Position numbers and translations under genes: made by a program | In this document: one piece after another, positions 1-7,770 of the stretch | Layout: every line of letters starts with the position of its first letter | How positions within the stretch are numbered: the first letter of the stretch is position 1 | NCBI RefSeq assembly: GCF_020783655.1 | Contig: NZ_JAJGQH010000018.1 | Location: 62,001-126,000, forward strand | Length of the DNA: 64,000 bases | Source: Xanthomonas melonis | Lineage (GTDB): Bacteria > Pseudomonadota > Gammaproteobacteria > Xanthomonadales > Xanthomonadaceae | Direction: 5' to 3' | The notes under the pieces: generated by a model | What the model saw: only the letters and a program-made list of their open reading frames with translations | Databases searched by the model: none | Told to the model about the DNA's origin: nothing

Positions 1-539
1 TGGAATGGTCCCACCTCGGTGCCGCCGCGGGTGCGTCCTTCCGGAAACACGCCGACCGGTCTGCCGCCACGCAGGCGTTGCAGCATTTCCTGCAGCACCC
101 CGCCCATCGATTCGGTATTTCCGCGCTGATGGAAGATGGTCTGGCCCTTGGCCGCCAGCCACCCCACCAGAGGCCATCCGGCGATCTCGCGCTTGGCCAC
201 GAAGCCCATCACGCGCTGGCTGTGCAGCATCGGGATATCCACCCAGCTGACATGGTTGGCCACGAACAGGGTGGGGCCGGGCAGCGGCTTGCCGAAACGG
301 CGCAGACGGAAGCCGAAGATGCGCATCAGGTTGCCCTGCCACCAGCGGATCATCACGTGTTCCAGCGTGTCGTCGCGGCCGATGCGGATGCGCGCCAGCG
401 GCGGCGCCACCACGCACAGCATGGTGACCGGCAGGCACAGGCTCAGGTGCAGCAACAGCAGTGGTACCCGATACAGGTACCGGAACCAGCGCAGCACACC
501 GCCAGCATCGCGCGTGGCGTCCAGGGATGACTCGCTCAT
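1..539 (-). CDS. Lysophospholipid (1-acylglycerol-3-phosphate) acyltransferase, PlsC family, 3' part missing
   Basis: The gene runs off the left window edge, so only the first 179 residues are visible, from ATG at 539. A hydrophobic segment at about residues 24-48 suggests membrane anchoring. The family acyl-transfer motif H(X4)D is present as NHVSWVD (H96, D101), and the glycerophosphate-binding motif appears as FPEGRT (165-170). The family transfers an acyl group to lysophospholipid, usually lysophosphatidate, at the inner membrane. The exact acceptor cannot be told, and ornithine-lipid or other PlsC paralogs are possible. It lies 117 bases downstream of the thioesterase on the same strand. 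Confidence 0.85.
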   Translation of the reverse strand, partial: MSESSLDATRDAGGVLRWFRYLYRVPLLLLHLSLCLPVTMLCVVAPPLARIRIGRDDTLEHVMIRWWQGNLMRIFGFRLRRFGKPLPGPTLFVANHVSWVDIPMLHSQRVMGFVAKREIAGWPLVGWLAAKGQTIFHQRGNTESMGGVLQEMLQRLRGGRPVGVFPEGRTRGGTEVGPF

Positions 540-656
540 TCGACCAACGGGACCGGTAACAGGGGAAGGAGGCACGGCTATTGTGACAGCAGCTTGGCCG
601 CGGCGCAGTGCCGGCCGCGCACGGCGCTGTTCCACCCATGCGCTTGCCGGGCGCAC

Positions 657-1085
657 TCAGCCATCGCTGCGCGCCACCACGGCCAGCGTCAGGCGCGACA
701 CGCAGACCCGTTTCCCGGCCGGATTCTCGATGACGATGTCCCAGACCTGGGTGCTGCGCCCCACGTGCACCGCGCGCGCGGTGCCGGTGACCAGGCCCTG
801 GGTGGCGGCACGCAGGTGGTTGGCATTGATCTCCAGCCCCACGCAGATCTGGCTGCGCATATCCACGCACAGATTGCCGGCGCTGCTGCCCAGGGTCTCT
901 GCCAGCACCACCGATGCGCCACCGTGCAACAGGCCGTAGGGCTGTCGGGTGCGCGCATCCACCGGCATGGTGGCGCGCAGCCAATCGTCGCCGGCATCGG
1001 TGAACACGATGCCCAGATGTTCGATCAGGGTGTTGCGGCTGCCGGCGTTGAGGGCGGCGAGGTCGACGGGTTCGCGGAAGGTCAT
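657..1085 (-). CDS. Hotdog-fold thioesterase, PaaI/YdiI-like
   Basis: A 142-residue single hotdog domain. The HGG motif (54-56) is followed by E63 in LAETLG, the catalytic arrangement of the YdiI/MenI and PaaI acyl-CoA thioesterases. The open frame extends upstream to 1166, but the extension is low complexity. I chose ATG at 1085 (MTFREPVDL), which gives the usual family length. It probably hydrolyses an aromatic or medium-chain acyl-CoA in the cytosol; the substrate cannot be deduced. It sits between the PLD-family gene and the acyltransferase, all on the minus strand, so a link with lipid metabolism is possible but unproven. Confidence 0.8.
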   Translation of the reverse strand: MTFREPVDLAALNAGSRNTLIEHLGIVFTDAGDDWLRATMPVDARTRQPYGLLHGGASVVLAETLGSSAGNLCVDMRSQICVGLEINANHLRAATQGLVTGTARAVHVGRSTQVWDIVIENPAGKRVCVSRLTLAVVARSDG

Positions 1086-1312
1086 GGGCTGGGGATTGGG
1101 GATTGGGAATCGCAACAGCGGTTGCGGGGCCGGGGCCTGATGCAATGCAGCCACGGGGTGGTTCACGCCGTGACGGTAACAGGCCGAGCGGGGTCGTTGC
1201 TTGTCGGACGCTGGCGGAATCGGACCCGACGACCGCGGTCGTCTTCAATCCCGGGTGGTGCGGGTCCCGGTGCTGCATGCGGCGCCGGTGCACGCGGCCG
1301 ACCGCGCGGTGC

Positions 1313-3340
1313 TCAGAGTATCGGCACCAGACCGGCACCGAAGGCGGTGAGCATGCGCACCAGCAGCCACTTCGGCCCCACGTTGACCTCGGGGAAATCG
1401 CCCACGGCCACATAGCACTGCCGGAACTGCGGGTCCTGCCGCTTGAGCGGGAACGGGCAGCCGGGGCCAGGCTGGAACTCGTAGTTGGTGGCGTAGCGCC
1501 ATGGCCAGAAGTCCAGCACCGGCAGCGCCTCGGACACTTTGCCCACGCTGTAGTTCAAGCCGCTCAGCAGCGGCGGCTTTTCGCGCGGCGCCACCGTCCA
1601 GGCGTTCTCCGGGCCGATGTCGCGTTCGATGCTGGCCGCCAGCGCCTGCGCAAAGCGCACATCGTCGATCACCACCGCCGCCTCGGTGTTGTAGTTCTCG
1701 CTGCGCGGATCGAAGTTGTGCGTGCCGATCACGCCGATGCGGCGGTCCACCACCAGCGACTTGGCATGCAAGCCCATGCGCGCGCCGGCCCGGGTCACCG
1801 GCAGCGGTTTGTTGACCGCACGGGTGCCCAGGAACGAGGGGCGCGTTTCGGTGCGCAATACGCGGCGATCGACCTCGCTACCGCCGGGCGCACGGCCACT
1901 GCCGCTGCTGCCGCGCAGAGCGCTGGCCGGCGCCCTCTGCGCGCTACCAGTGCCGCTGGCGCCGCCGCTGCCGCGCACCGCGTTGCCGGCCGCGCTGCCG
2001 CCGATCAGGCGGGTGCCACGCTCGTCATCGTCGCTGGCGGCATCGGGGTTGAGCGGATCCGGCAGCAGGTTGGCGTAGTCCACCGGCGCATCCAGCGGAA
2101 ACGGCTTGAATTCGTACACATTGAAACCCAGCTCGCGCAGGTTGCGGCGTTTGAACTTGTACGACAACGCATAGACGATGGGGTTGTCGGTTGCGGCCAG
2201 GCTGTTGGTGGACACCACGATGCGCGGCGGCTGCGGGCGTTGGCGCAATTGACGGAAGATGGCCTGCGCCTCGTCGGACAGCACCAGATACGGCGTCTGC
2301 AGCAGCACTTCCTGCTGCGCGCCGGCGATCAGGCTGTCCAGTTCCGGGGCGGTGGACACCGCCTTGGAGGCATGTTCCCTGCGGTGCTTCTGCGGCAGGT
2401 CGGCCACGTACAGCACCCGCCGCACCGGCATGGCCGGGGTGACGAAGACATCGCGCACGAACTGCGGATCGCGCGCCTCCCGGTCCACCCGTGCCACCCG
2501 CTCGGGGCGCCGGAACTGTGCCGGCGGCATCGGCGGCACGCCCTGCTCCAGCAGCAGCCGGCCCACATCGTTCAGACGCTCGGCCGGGATGCTGCGCCGC
2601 GCGCGCCAGAACGCATCGAAATTGGCCGCCATCGCGCGCACTTCCGGCCCCGCCAGGATCACGTCGCGGTCGCGGAAGTTGTATTCGCTGTCCCAGTCGT
2701 AATAGTCGTCCTGGTAGTTGCGCCCACCGACCACGCCCAGCACATCGTCCACCACCAGCAGCTTGTTGTGCATGCGTTGGTTGAAACGCCGGAAACAGCA
2801 CAGCACGCTGCCGGCGTAATCGAAGTAATTGAGTTTGACCTTGCCGAAGGTGGGGTTGTAGATACGCAGCTGCAGGTTTTCATGGCTGCCGGCGAGCGCA
2901 CCGAGAATCTGCAGATCGGCGATCGCCGACAGCTGGTCGATCAGGATGCGCACCTTGACGCCACGCCTGGCGGCATCGACCAAGGCGTCCAGCACCATGC
3001 GCGCGCTGTCGTCCTTGTCGAAGATGTAGGTCTGCAGATCGATGCTGCGGGTGGCGCTGCGGATCAGGTTGAGCCGGGCCACCAGCGATTGCTCGCCGTG
3101 ATCGAGGATGGTGGCGTAATGCCGCGGCACCGCCGGGGTAGAGGCGGTGATGGCCTCGCCCCCCAACGCGCGCAGCGGCGACGGCTGGGCGCAGTGGTTG
3201 GCCTGGCTGCACTCCACCACGGTACTGCGCGCGGCGGCGGCCACGCCGGCGGCACGGTTGCGTTCGATGTTCGACAGGCCGGCGCATCCGGTGCCGAGCA
3301 ACAGCGTTGCCAGCACGAAGCCCTTCAACAGCAACTTCAC
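1313..3340 (-). CDS. Phospholipase D / cardiolipin synthase-like lipoprotein
   Basis: A 675-residue protein with two HxK(x4)D motifs: MHNKLLVVDD in the first half and LHAKSLVVDR in the second, each followed by a GG/GTHNF block. This is the paired active site of PLD and cardiolipin synthase C-type enzymes, which transfer phosphatidyl groups. I chose GTG at 3340: it overlaps the upstream yceI stop as GTGA, has AGGAGG about ten bases upstream, and gives a lipoprotein signal ending LLLGTGC. Before the second motif there is a Gly/Ser/Ala-rich acidic stretch absent from compact family members. It is the last gene of the ParA-SixA-YceI-PLD group. ClsC is the closest functional guess; a secreted phospholipase is the alternative. 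Confidence 0.85.
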   Translation of the reverse strand: MKLLLKGFVLATLLLGTGCAGLSNIERNRAAGVAAAARSTVVECSQANHCAQPSPLRALGGEAITASTPAVPRHYATILDHGEQSLVARLNLIRSATRSIDLQTYIFDKDDSARMVLDALVDAARRGVKVRILIDQLSAIADLQILGALAGSHENLQLRIYNPTFGKVKLNYFDYAGSVLCCFRRFNQRMHNKLLVVDDVLGVVGGRNYQDDYYDWDSEYNFRDRDVILAGPEVRAMAANFDAFWRARRSIPAERLNDVGRLLLEQGVPPMPPAQFRRPERVARVDREARDPQFVRDVFVTPAMPVRRVLYVADLPQKHRREHASKAVSTAPELDSLIAGAQQEVLLQTPYLVLSDEAQAIFRQLRQRPQPPRIVVSTNSLAATDNPIVYALSYKFKRRNLRELGFNVYEFKPFPLDAPVDYANLLPDPLNPDAASDDDERGTRLIGGSAAGNAVRGSGGASGTGSAQRAPASALRGSSGSGRAPGGSEVDRRVLRTETRPSFLGTRAVNKPLPVTRAGARMGLHAKSLVVDRRIGVIGTHNFDPRSENYNTEAAVVIDDVRFAQALAASIERDIGPENAWTVAPREKPPLLSGLNYSVGKVSEALPVLDFWPWRYATNYEFQPGPGCPFPLKRQDPQFRQCYVAVGDFPEVNVGPKWLLVRMLTAFGAGLVPIL

Positions 3341-3909
3341 GGGCGCCTTGCCTCCTGAAGGCGCCCACGCAGAATGAACGTCACCCTGTCGCCCAGGGCC
3401 ATCTGCCACGCATTCATTCCATAACGTCCACGCAGCACCGTACCTCGGCTGATCACCTCGCAATCATAGCCCGGCCGCGCGCATTCGGCGGGCGCCACAT
3501 GCAGCGTCTCCATGTGGGTGATTCCGCGAATGGTCAGGTTGCCGGTGATGTCGCCACCGTCCTTGATCGCGTCGTCGGTGTACGGCAGCGATTCGAATTC
3601 CACCACCGGATAGCGCGCCACGTCGAAGAAGTCCTCGCCCCGCATCCAGCCGGTGTAGCGGTCCTTGCCCGGGATCTCCACCTGGGTGGCGTCCAGCCGG
3701 AACCGCACCTGCTGACGCTTGTCGGGCAGCTCGACCACTTCACCGCGAAAGCGCGGGAAAATCCCTTCGATCTTCATGCCGAAGCGGGTTCTGATCTCGA
3801 AGCCGAAGCGCGATTGCGCCGGGTCGATGGAATGCACCTTCTGCTGCGCCAGGCAGGGCAGCGTGACCCAGAGCGCGAGCCAGGCGTACCAGCGCAACGA
3901 CGATGACAC
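3337..3909 (-). CDS. YceI family periplasmic protein
   Basis: A 190-residue protein with a cleavable signal peptide ending around CLAQ. The YceI lipocalin-like fold is recognisable: an N-terminal IDPAQSRFGFEI strand, a central FDVARYPVVEFES block, and a GDITGNLTIRGITH segment. Members bind isoprenoid or other amphiphilic ligands in the periplasm. The gene starts three bases after the sixA stop, and its TGA overlaps the GTG of the PLD-family lipoprotein, so co-translation is likely. The genetic link to an envelope lipid enzyme fits a lipid-binding role, but this is inference. Confidence 0.85.
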   Translation of the reverse strand: MSSSLRWYAWLALWVTLPCLAQQKVHSIDPAQSRFGFEIRTRFGMKIEGIFPRFRGEVVELPDKRQQVRFRLDATQVEIPGKDRYTGWMRGEDFFDVARYPVVEFESLPYTDDAIKDGGDITGNLTIRGITHMETLHVAPAECARPGYDCEVISRGTVLRGRYGMNAWQMALGDRVTFILRGRLQEARRP

Positions 3910-3912
3910 GGA

Positions 3913-4389
3913 TCAGGGCCACCAGAAGGCAGTCAGACGGGCGATGCCCGGCTCGATGGTGGCTTCCAGCGGCAGTGCCAGCAACGCGATCGAGGCGGTG
4001 GGCATGCCACGGTAATCGCCGGTCTGGCCGCTGTGCATCAGCGCCGCGAGGCGTTCCAGCCCGGGGTTGTGCCCCACCAGCAGCAGGCGCTCGGCATCGC
4101 GATGCTCGTCCACCAGGCTGGCCAGGGTGCCGGGCGTCGCCTCGTAGACACGCTCGTCCAGGCGCTGTTCGATGTAGCCGGTGAGTTCGAGTACCGCCTC
4201 CAGCGTCTCGCGGGCGCGCCTGGCCGGCGAGCACAGCACGCGGTCGGGGACCAGCCGTTGCTCGCGCAGCCAACGCCCGGCCGCTTCGGCCTCGGCGATG
4301 CCGTGCGGGGATAACGGGCGATCCAGATCGGCCTGACCGGTGTCGGCCGGCTCGGCATGGGCATGTCGCAACAAGATCAATTCGCGCAT
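3913..4389 (-). CDS. sixA: Phosphohistidine phosphatase SixA
   Basis: A 158-residue histidine-phosphatase protein. The RHG-type motif appears as LLRHAHAE (R8, H9 is the phosphoacceptor) and the second histidine lies in VGHNPGLE (H107). The small size and motif set are those of SixA, which removes phosphate from histidine phosphotransfer proteins such as those of PTS-Ntr. It begins 16 bases after the ParA-like gene and ends three bases before yceI, so it is inside a compact operon. Function is assigned from the family; the partner protein is not in the window. Confidence 0.88.
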   Translation of the reverse strand: MRELILLRHAHAEPADTGQADLDRPLSPHGIAEAEAAGRWLREQRLVPDRVLCSPARRARETLEAVLELTGYIEQRLDERVYEATPGTLASLVDEHRDAERLLLVGHNPGLERLAALMHSGQTGDYRGMPTASIALLALPLEATIEPGIARLTAFWWP

Positions 4390-4405
4390 TGGAAACTTTC
4401 CGGTT

Positions 4406-5038
4406 CTAGGACTTCTTGAGCCATTTCAGCAATGGCTCCCAGTCCTGTTGATGGTCGCGCACCTGCGCCGAGCGATAGTCGAAGAGGCTGCGGCCCAGTC
4501 CGGCCATGACCACGTAGGCCTGCGTGTCGCGCAGCTGCGTCACCAGCGGATATGGCCAGCTGCCGATCATATCGGCGGCCTGTTGCGAGGTCTGGGTCCA
4601 CGGGCGGGCGCGGTTGAGCACCAGACCCACCGGCAGCTTGCGCTGATGCACGCGCGGCACCTTGGCCAGGGTGTTGAGGAAGCCGACCACTGCTTCGATA
4701 TCCAGCGCCGAGGACAACACCGGCACCACGACGGCGTCGACATGGTCCAGAAACCCGCCCAGATCGTCGGCCATCGCACCGGCGGGTGCATCGATGACCA
4801 GTTGATCGGTGCCCTCGGGTACGGCCGCCTGCCAGTTGCGGCGTTTGGTGGCATCGATGGGCAGGACGGCGCTGTCCAGGCTGGCGCGCCGCTGCGCCCA
4901 CCGCGTCGACGAGCCCTGCGGGTCGGCATCGGCCAGCACCGTACGCTGGCCCTGCAGCGCCGCATAGGCGGCCAGATTGGTGGCGATCGTGGTCTTGCCG
5001 ACGCCGCCCTTGGAGGCGGCCACCAGAACTGTCTTCAT
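4406..5038 (-). CDS. ParA/MinD-family ATPase (orphan)
   Basis: A 210-residue protein opening with MKTVLVAASKGGVGKTT. It contains the deviant Walker A box (residues 10-17) with the signature lysine of ParA/MinD ATPases, then the ADADPQGSS switch and a VIDAPAG Walker B region. Such ATPases position DNA, protein clusters or flagella by nucleotide-dependent dimerisation. No parB-like gene or centromere repeat lies beside it, so it is not an obvious partition locus. It heads the operon sixA-yceI-PLD, transcribed from the 262-base gap at 5039-5300. The cargo is unknown. Confidence 0.85.
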   Translation of the reverse strand: MKTVLVAASKGGVGKTTIATNLAAYAALQGQRTVLADADPQGSSTRWAQRRASLDSAVLPIDATKRRNWQAAVPEGTDQLVIDAPAGAMADDLGGFLDHVDAVVVPVLSSALDIEAVVGFLNTLAKVPRVHQRKLPVGLVLNRARPWTQTSQQAADMIGSWPYPLVTQLRDTQAYVVMAGLGRSLFDYRSAQVRDHQQDWEPLLKWLKKS

Positions 5039-5300
5039 GCACGCCTCGCTTCCGGGAGCAAGCCGGCAGCGTACACCGCGACAAGGTGAGGAAGTAGTCG
5101 AAATGCGTTAAACGCCAGGCGCGGCAGCGGGGCTGCGGGAACCCCAGGCGATCACCGCTGGGGACTGCCGCACATCGTCCGCTGCAGGCGCACCCCGCAG
5201 ATGGGGCCAGGCAGGCATCGCGACGCAACACGGCCTGCCCGCCAGCGCATGCGCCTGGACTGGCCAGCCAGCCAGCGGGTACGCCCAGGCGTACCTGGGC

Positions 5301-6218
5301 TCATCCGGCCAGTTGCGCCAGCAGCCAGGCCCATGCAGGCAGGGTCAGCAACGACAACAGGATGCTGTAGCCGACCATGGCCGCGGCCAGACGCGGCGCC
5401 AGACGATGCGAAATGGCCAGCGCGGCGGCGGTGATCATGCTGGGCATGGCCGATTCGAGCACATTGGTCTGCAGCATCAGGCCATGCAGGCCGAGCGCCC
5501 ACGACAGCGGCAGCGCCAGGATCGGCATGACCGCCAGCTTGAACGCAAGGCCCAGCGCCAGCGGCTTGAGCTCGTCGGCCGGCAGGCGCAGTTGCAGTGA
5601 AAAGCCCACCGCCAGCATCACCAGCGGCAGCATGGCATCGGCCAGGCTCTTCAGACCGGACCCGATCCAGGCCGGGGGCTGCTCGGGCATCAGGGTCAGC
5701 GCGAACAGCAGTGCCCACAAGGGCGGGAATCGCAACACCCGGCCCAGGATCGTCCTGGTGGTCGGCGGGCGATCGCCGCTGTAGCGCGCCAATACGTACA
5801 GGCCGAAGGTGGACAGCAGCACGAAGGTACCGAACTGGTCGTAGACCACCGCGTACGGCAACGCCTGGTCGCCCAGCAGCGCGCGTACCATCGGGAACCC
5901 GATGAAGCTGGAGTTGGTGAACACCACGCACATCAGCAGCGCGGCGTATTCGCTACGGCCGACCCGCAGCAGGCGGATGCAGCCCCACAGCAACGGCACG
6001 ATGAGCGCGGTCAGCAGCCACGGGGTGGCGATCACCCCGCCCAACGAGGCGTCCAGGTGCAGCCGCGGCACATAGGTCAGCACCGAGGCCGGCAGGCAGA
6101 TGTACAGCACGATGCGGTTGAGCACATCGGCACTGTTCTCGGGCAACACCTTGAGCCGCGCGAACAGCAGGCCCAGGCCCAACATCGCCAGGATCAAGGC
6201 AAATGCATCCACCGCCAT
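5301..6218 (-). CDS. AEC (auxin efflux carrier) family transporter
   Basis: A 305-residue hydrophobic protein with about ten membrane segments. Two helical halves are separated by a polar region, and the conserved FTNSSFIGFP block lies in the first half, typical of AEC-family permeases. Bacterial members move dicarboxylates such as malate or malonate, or amino-acid-like substrates, across the inner membrane. The open frame extends to 6479, but that extension is arginine-rich and non-membranous. ATG at 6218 (MAVDAFALILAM) starts directly at the first helix. It stands alone, with a long non-coding region upstream. Confidence 0.85.
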   Translation of the reverse strand: MAVDAFALILAMLGLGLLFARLKVLPENSADVLNRIVLYICLPASVLTYVPRLHLDASLGGVIATPWLLTALIVPLLWGCIRLLRVGRSEYAALLMCVVFTNSSFIGFPMVRALLGDQALPYAVVYDQFGTFVLLSTFGLYVLARYSGDRPPTTRTILGRVLRFPPLWALLFALTLMPEQPPAWIGSGLKSLADAMLPLVMLAVGFSLQLRLPADELKPLALGLAFKLAVMPILALPLSWALGLHGLMLQTNVLESAMPSMITAAALAISHRLAPRLAAAMVGYSILLSLLTLPAWAWLLAQLAG

Positions 6219-6476
6219 GGGGTGATCGTGTCCGTGGGAAAGCGATGCACAGGATCGCATGGCGCGCGGTGTGCGCAGCGGTGGATGCGTTGCTTGACGG
6301 ATGCGCGGCGCACGCCACCGAGTTTCGATCACCTCGAAGCCGCAATTGCGGCATTGTTTCCATCGGCGGAAGCCAGCATGTCGACGGCACGGGGCCCTCG
6401 CCGCTCCCCGCGGGACACGCGGTGACCCGTCCATGGGCTCGATGCGGCATCCATGCCGCAAGCGGCGGGGACACCA

Positions 6477-6505
6477 CACCAGACAGTTGGCTGGTGGTTT
6501 TATTT
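6477..6505 (+). terminator. Rho-independent terminator-like hairpin
   Basis: CACCAG (6477-6482) pairs with CTGGTG (6491-6496) around an eight-base loop. It is followed on the plus strand by GTTTTATTT. The stem is only six pairs, so this is weak. No plus-strand gene precedes it, and it may instead be part of the promoter or flank of the structured segment that begins four bases later. Confidence 0.35.
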
Positions 6506-6508
6506 AAG

Positions 6509-6817
6509 ACGAGGACCGCGCCCGTGGTCTGCGGGCCGCTTGTTGAACCACGCGCACCGACCAACGCGACTGGTCCTTGCCCGCTTACCGTCGCGGGACC
6601 TTACGCGGCATGGAGGCCGCGTAAGAGCCTGCACGGACGTACTTGCGGCGTGTCCTGCGATCGTGGGCGGGCAAGGGCCTGCAGCCAAGCCACAGGCCAA
6701 GCGCTTTGCGACCTCGCAACGTCGGACAGCAACGCGCTCAGCCATCGTTCCACTCAGGCGTACAGACCCGGTAGAACCTTTCGACGAGCTGGCGGAATCG
6801 AGGTTACGCGTCCTCGT
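6509..6817. ncRNA. Candidate structured non-coding RNA, about 310 nt, family unknown
   Basis: The segment closes on itself. ACGAGGA+CGCG (6509-6520) pairs with CGCG+TCCTCGT (6807-6817), 11 pairs with one bulge. Inside, CCG+GGTCTG (6522-6531) pairs with CAGACCCGG (6763-6771), nine pairs with one bulge. A perfect 10-bp helix joins CCTTGCCCGC (6575-6584) to GCGGGCAAGG (6667-6676) and encloses a perfect 9-bp hairpin TTACGCGGC/GCCGCGTAA (6601-6624). Further hairpins lie at 6677-6697 (GCCTG/CAGGC), 6706-6719 (TTGCG/CGCAA) and 6775-6805 (AACCT..CGA/TCG..AGGTT). All helices are nested. I could not match it to RNase P, tmRNA, 6S or SRP RNA, and the strand cannot be fixed because helices read the same on both. 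Confidence 0.5.
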
Positions 6818-6939
6818 TTCGAATTAAGCGGCCTGCCGACGCACCAGATCGAGCCTGGTTGATCGGCAGAGCGTGCCTGGCCCAGCCTCAGCACTGCACG
6901 ACCCGCGCTGCAGGACATCCCCGCAGCGCGGCGCGGCGC

Positions 6940-7575
6940 TTACGGAAACGCTGGTGGGTTGGCCTGCCAGGCCGCATGGACCTCGGCGAGGCTGGCCCGC
7001 TCTGCGTCGCGCCAGTCCGGCAGCAGGCTGGCGTAGTTGGCGGTACTGCTCCAGCGATCCGGCCAGGTGCGCACCGCGGCGGCATACCATTCGGTCGCCT
7101 CCTGCTTGCGCCCGGCGCGCCACAGCGCCAATGCGGCGGCGGTGGGCAACCATTGCGGCGTGGCCGGCCGGCCGTTGGCCAGGTTGGCCCACTGCTGCAG
7201 CGCCTTGTCCGGCTTGTCGGCGCGCAACAGGTCCCAGCCGTAGTTCCAGGTAATGGCACGGTATTGCTGGCTGCCATTGGAGACCAGCCCCAACGCCCCC
7301 TGGTAGAGCTCGTCGCCCAGCTGCGTTCGCCCACCGGCGTAGGCCAGCGAGGCCAGCTGCGCGCGCGGTTCGGCCGCACGTGCGTCACGCTGCACCATGG
7401 TGGCCAGCCGATCGACGACGGCATCGCCCTGCCCCTGCACCGCCACCACCGGCTTGGTCGTGGCGCGGTCTTCGTCGAAATAGAACTCCTTGGGCTTGGG
7501 CAGAGTTTGCGCCTGCGCCAACGACCACACGCCCCCGAGCAGGGCCAGGGCGGCCCATGCGTATTTCCTTTTCAC
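6940..7575 (-). CDS. TPR-containing exported protein of unknown function
   Basis: About 211 residues with an N-terminal signal sequence ending near AQAQ. The rest is alanine-rich amphipathic helices arranged like tetratricopeptide repeats (for example WAALANGRP and YAAAVRTWPDRWSSTANYA blocks). I chose GTG at 7575 rather than the upstream TTG because AGGGGA lies nine bases before it and it starts directly with KRKYAWAALAL. It probably acts as a periplasmic scaffold or assembly factor. No partner is visible in the neighbourhood, so no specific function can be given. Confidence 0.7.
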   Translation of the reverse strand: MKRKYAWAALALLGGVWSLAQAQTLPKPKEFYFDEDRATTKPVVAVQGQGDAVVDRLATMVQRDARAAEPRAQLASLAYAGGRTQLGDELYQGALGLVSNGSQQYRAITWNYGWDLLRADKPDKALQQWANLANGRPATPQWLPTAAALALWRAGRKQEATEWYAAAVRTWPDRWSSTANYASLLPDWRDAERASLAEVHAAWQANPPAFP

Positions 7576-7770
7576 TGTGTTTTCCCCTGACAGCAAACGA
7601 CCCTTCCCGCTCCCATCCTAACCGCAGCGCGGCGGCTGTGCATCCGCAAACCGGCCAGGCGGGTGAAGGCTGGCTGGTACACTTGCCGATGCCGTTTTTG
7701 GAACCGTCAGGCGGGTCATGCAGTTTCAGATGACACGTTCAAGGTCCCAGCCACCCTTTCCGGGCACGCC

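Larger units (their letters stand above)
6219..6939. other. 720-base gene-free interval
   Basis: There is no credible coding sequence between the AEC transporter start and the TPR gene stop. Short open frames here have arginine/alanine-rich compositions expected of non-coding GC-rich DNA. The interval holds a hairpin with a T-rich tail (6477-6505) and a long, highly base-paired segment (6509-6817), both listed separately. Bases 6219-6470 and 6818-6939 show nothing I recognise. Confidence 0.6.

Noticed and set aside
6500..6745. 81-residue minus-strand frame inside the structured segment
   Set aside because: Arg/Ala/Pro-rich, no homology recognised, no ribosome site; pairing explains the sequence better.
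6509..6817. RNase P, tmRNA, 6S or SRP RNA identity for the structured segment
   Set aside because: Conserved blocks were looked for on both strands and not found (RNase P GAGGAAAGTCC and ACAGAA, tmRNA tRNA-like ends, a single long bulged 6S hairpin, SRP tetraloop region).
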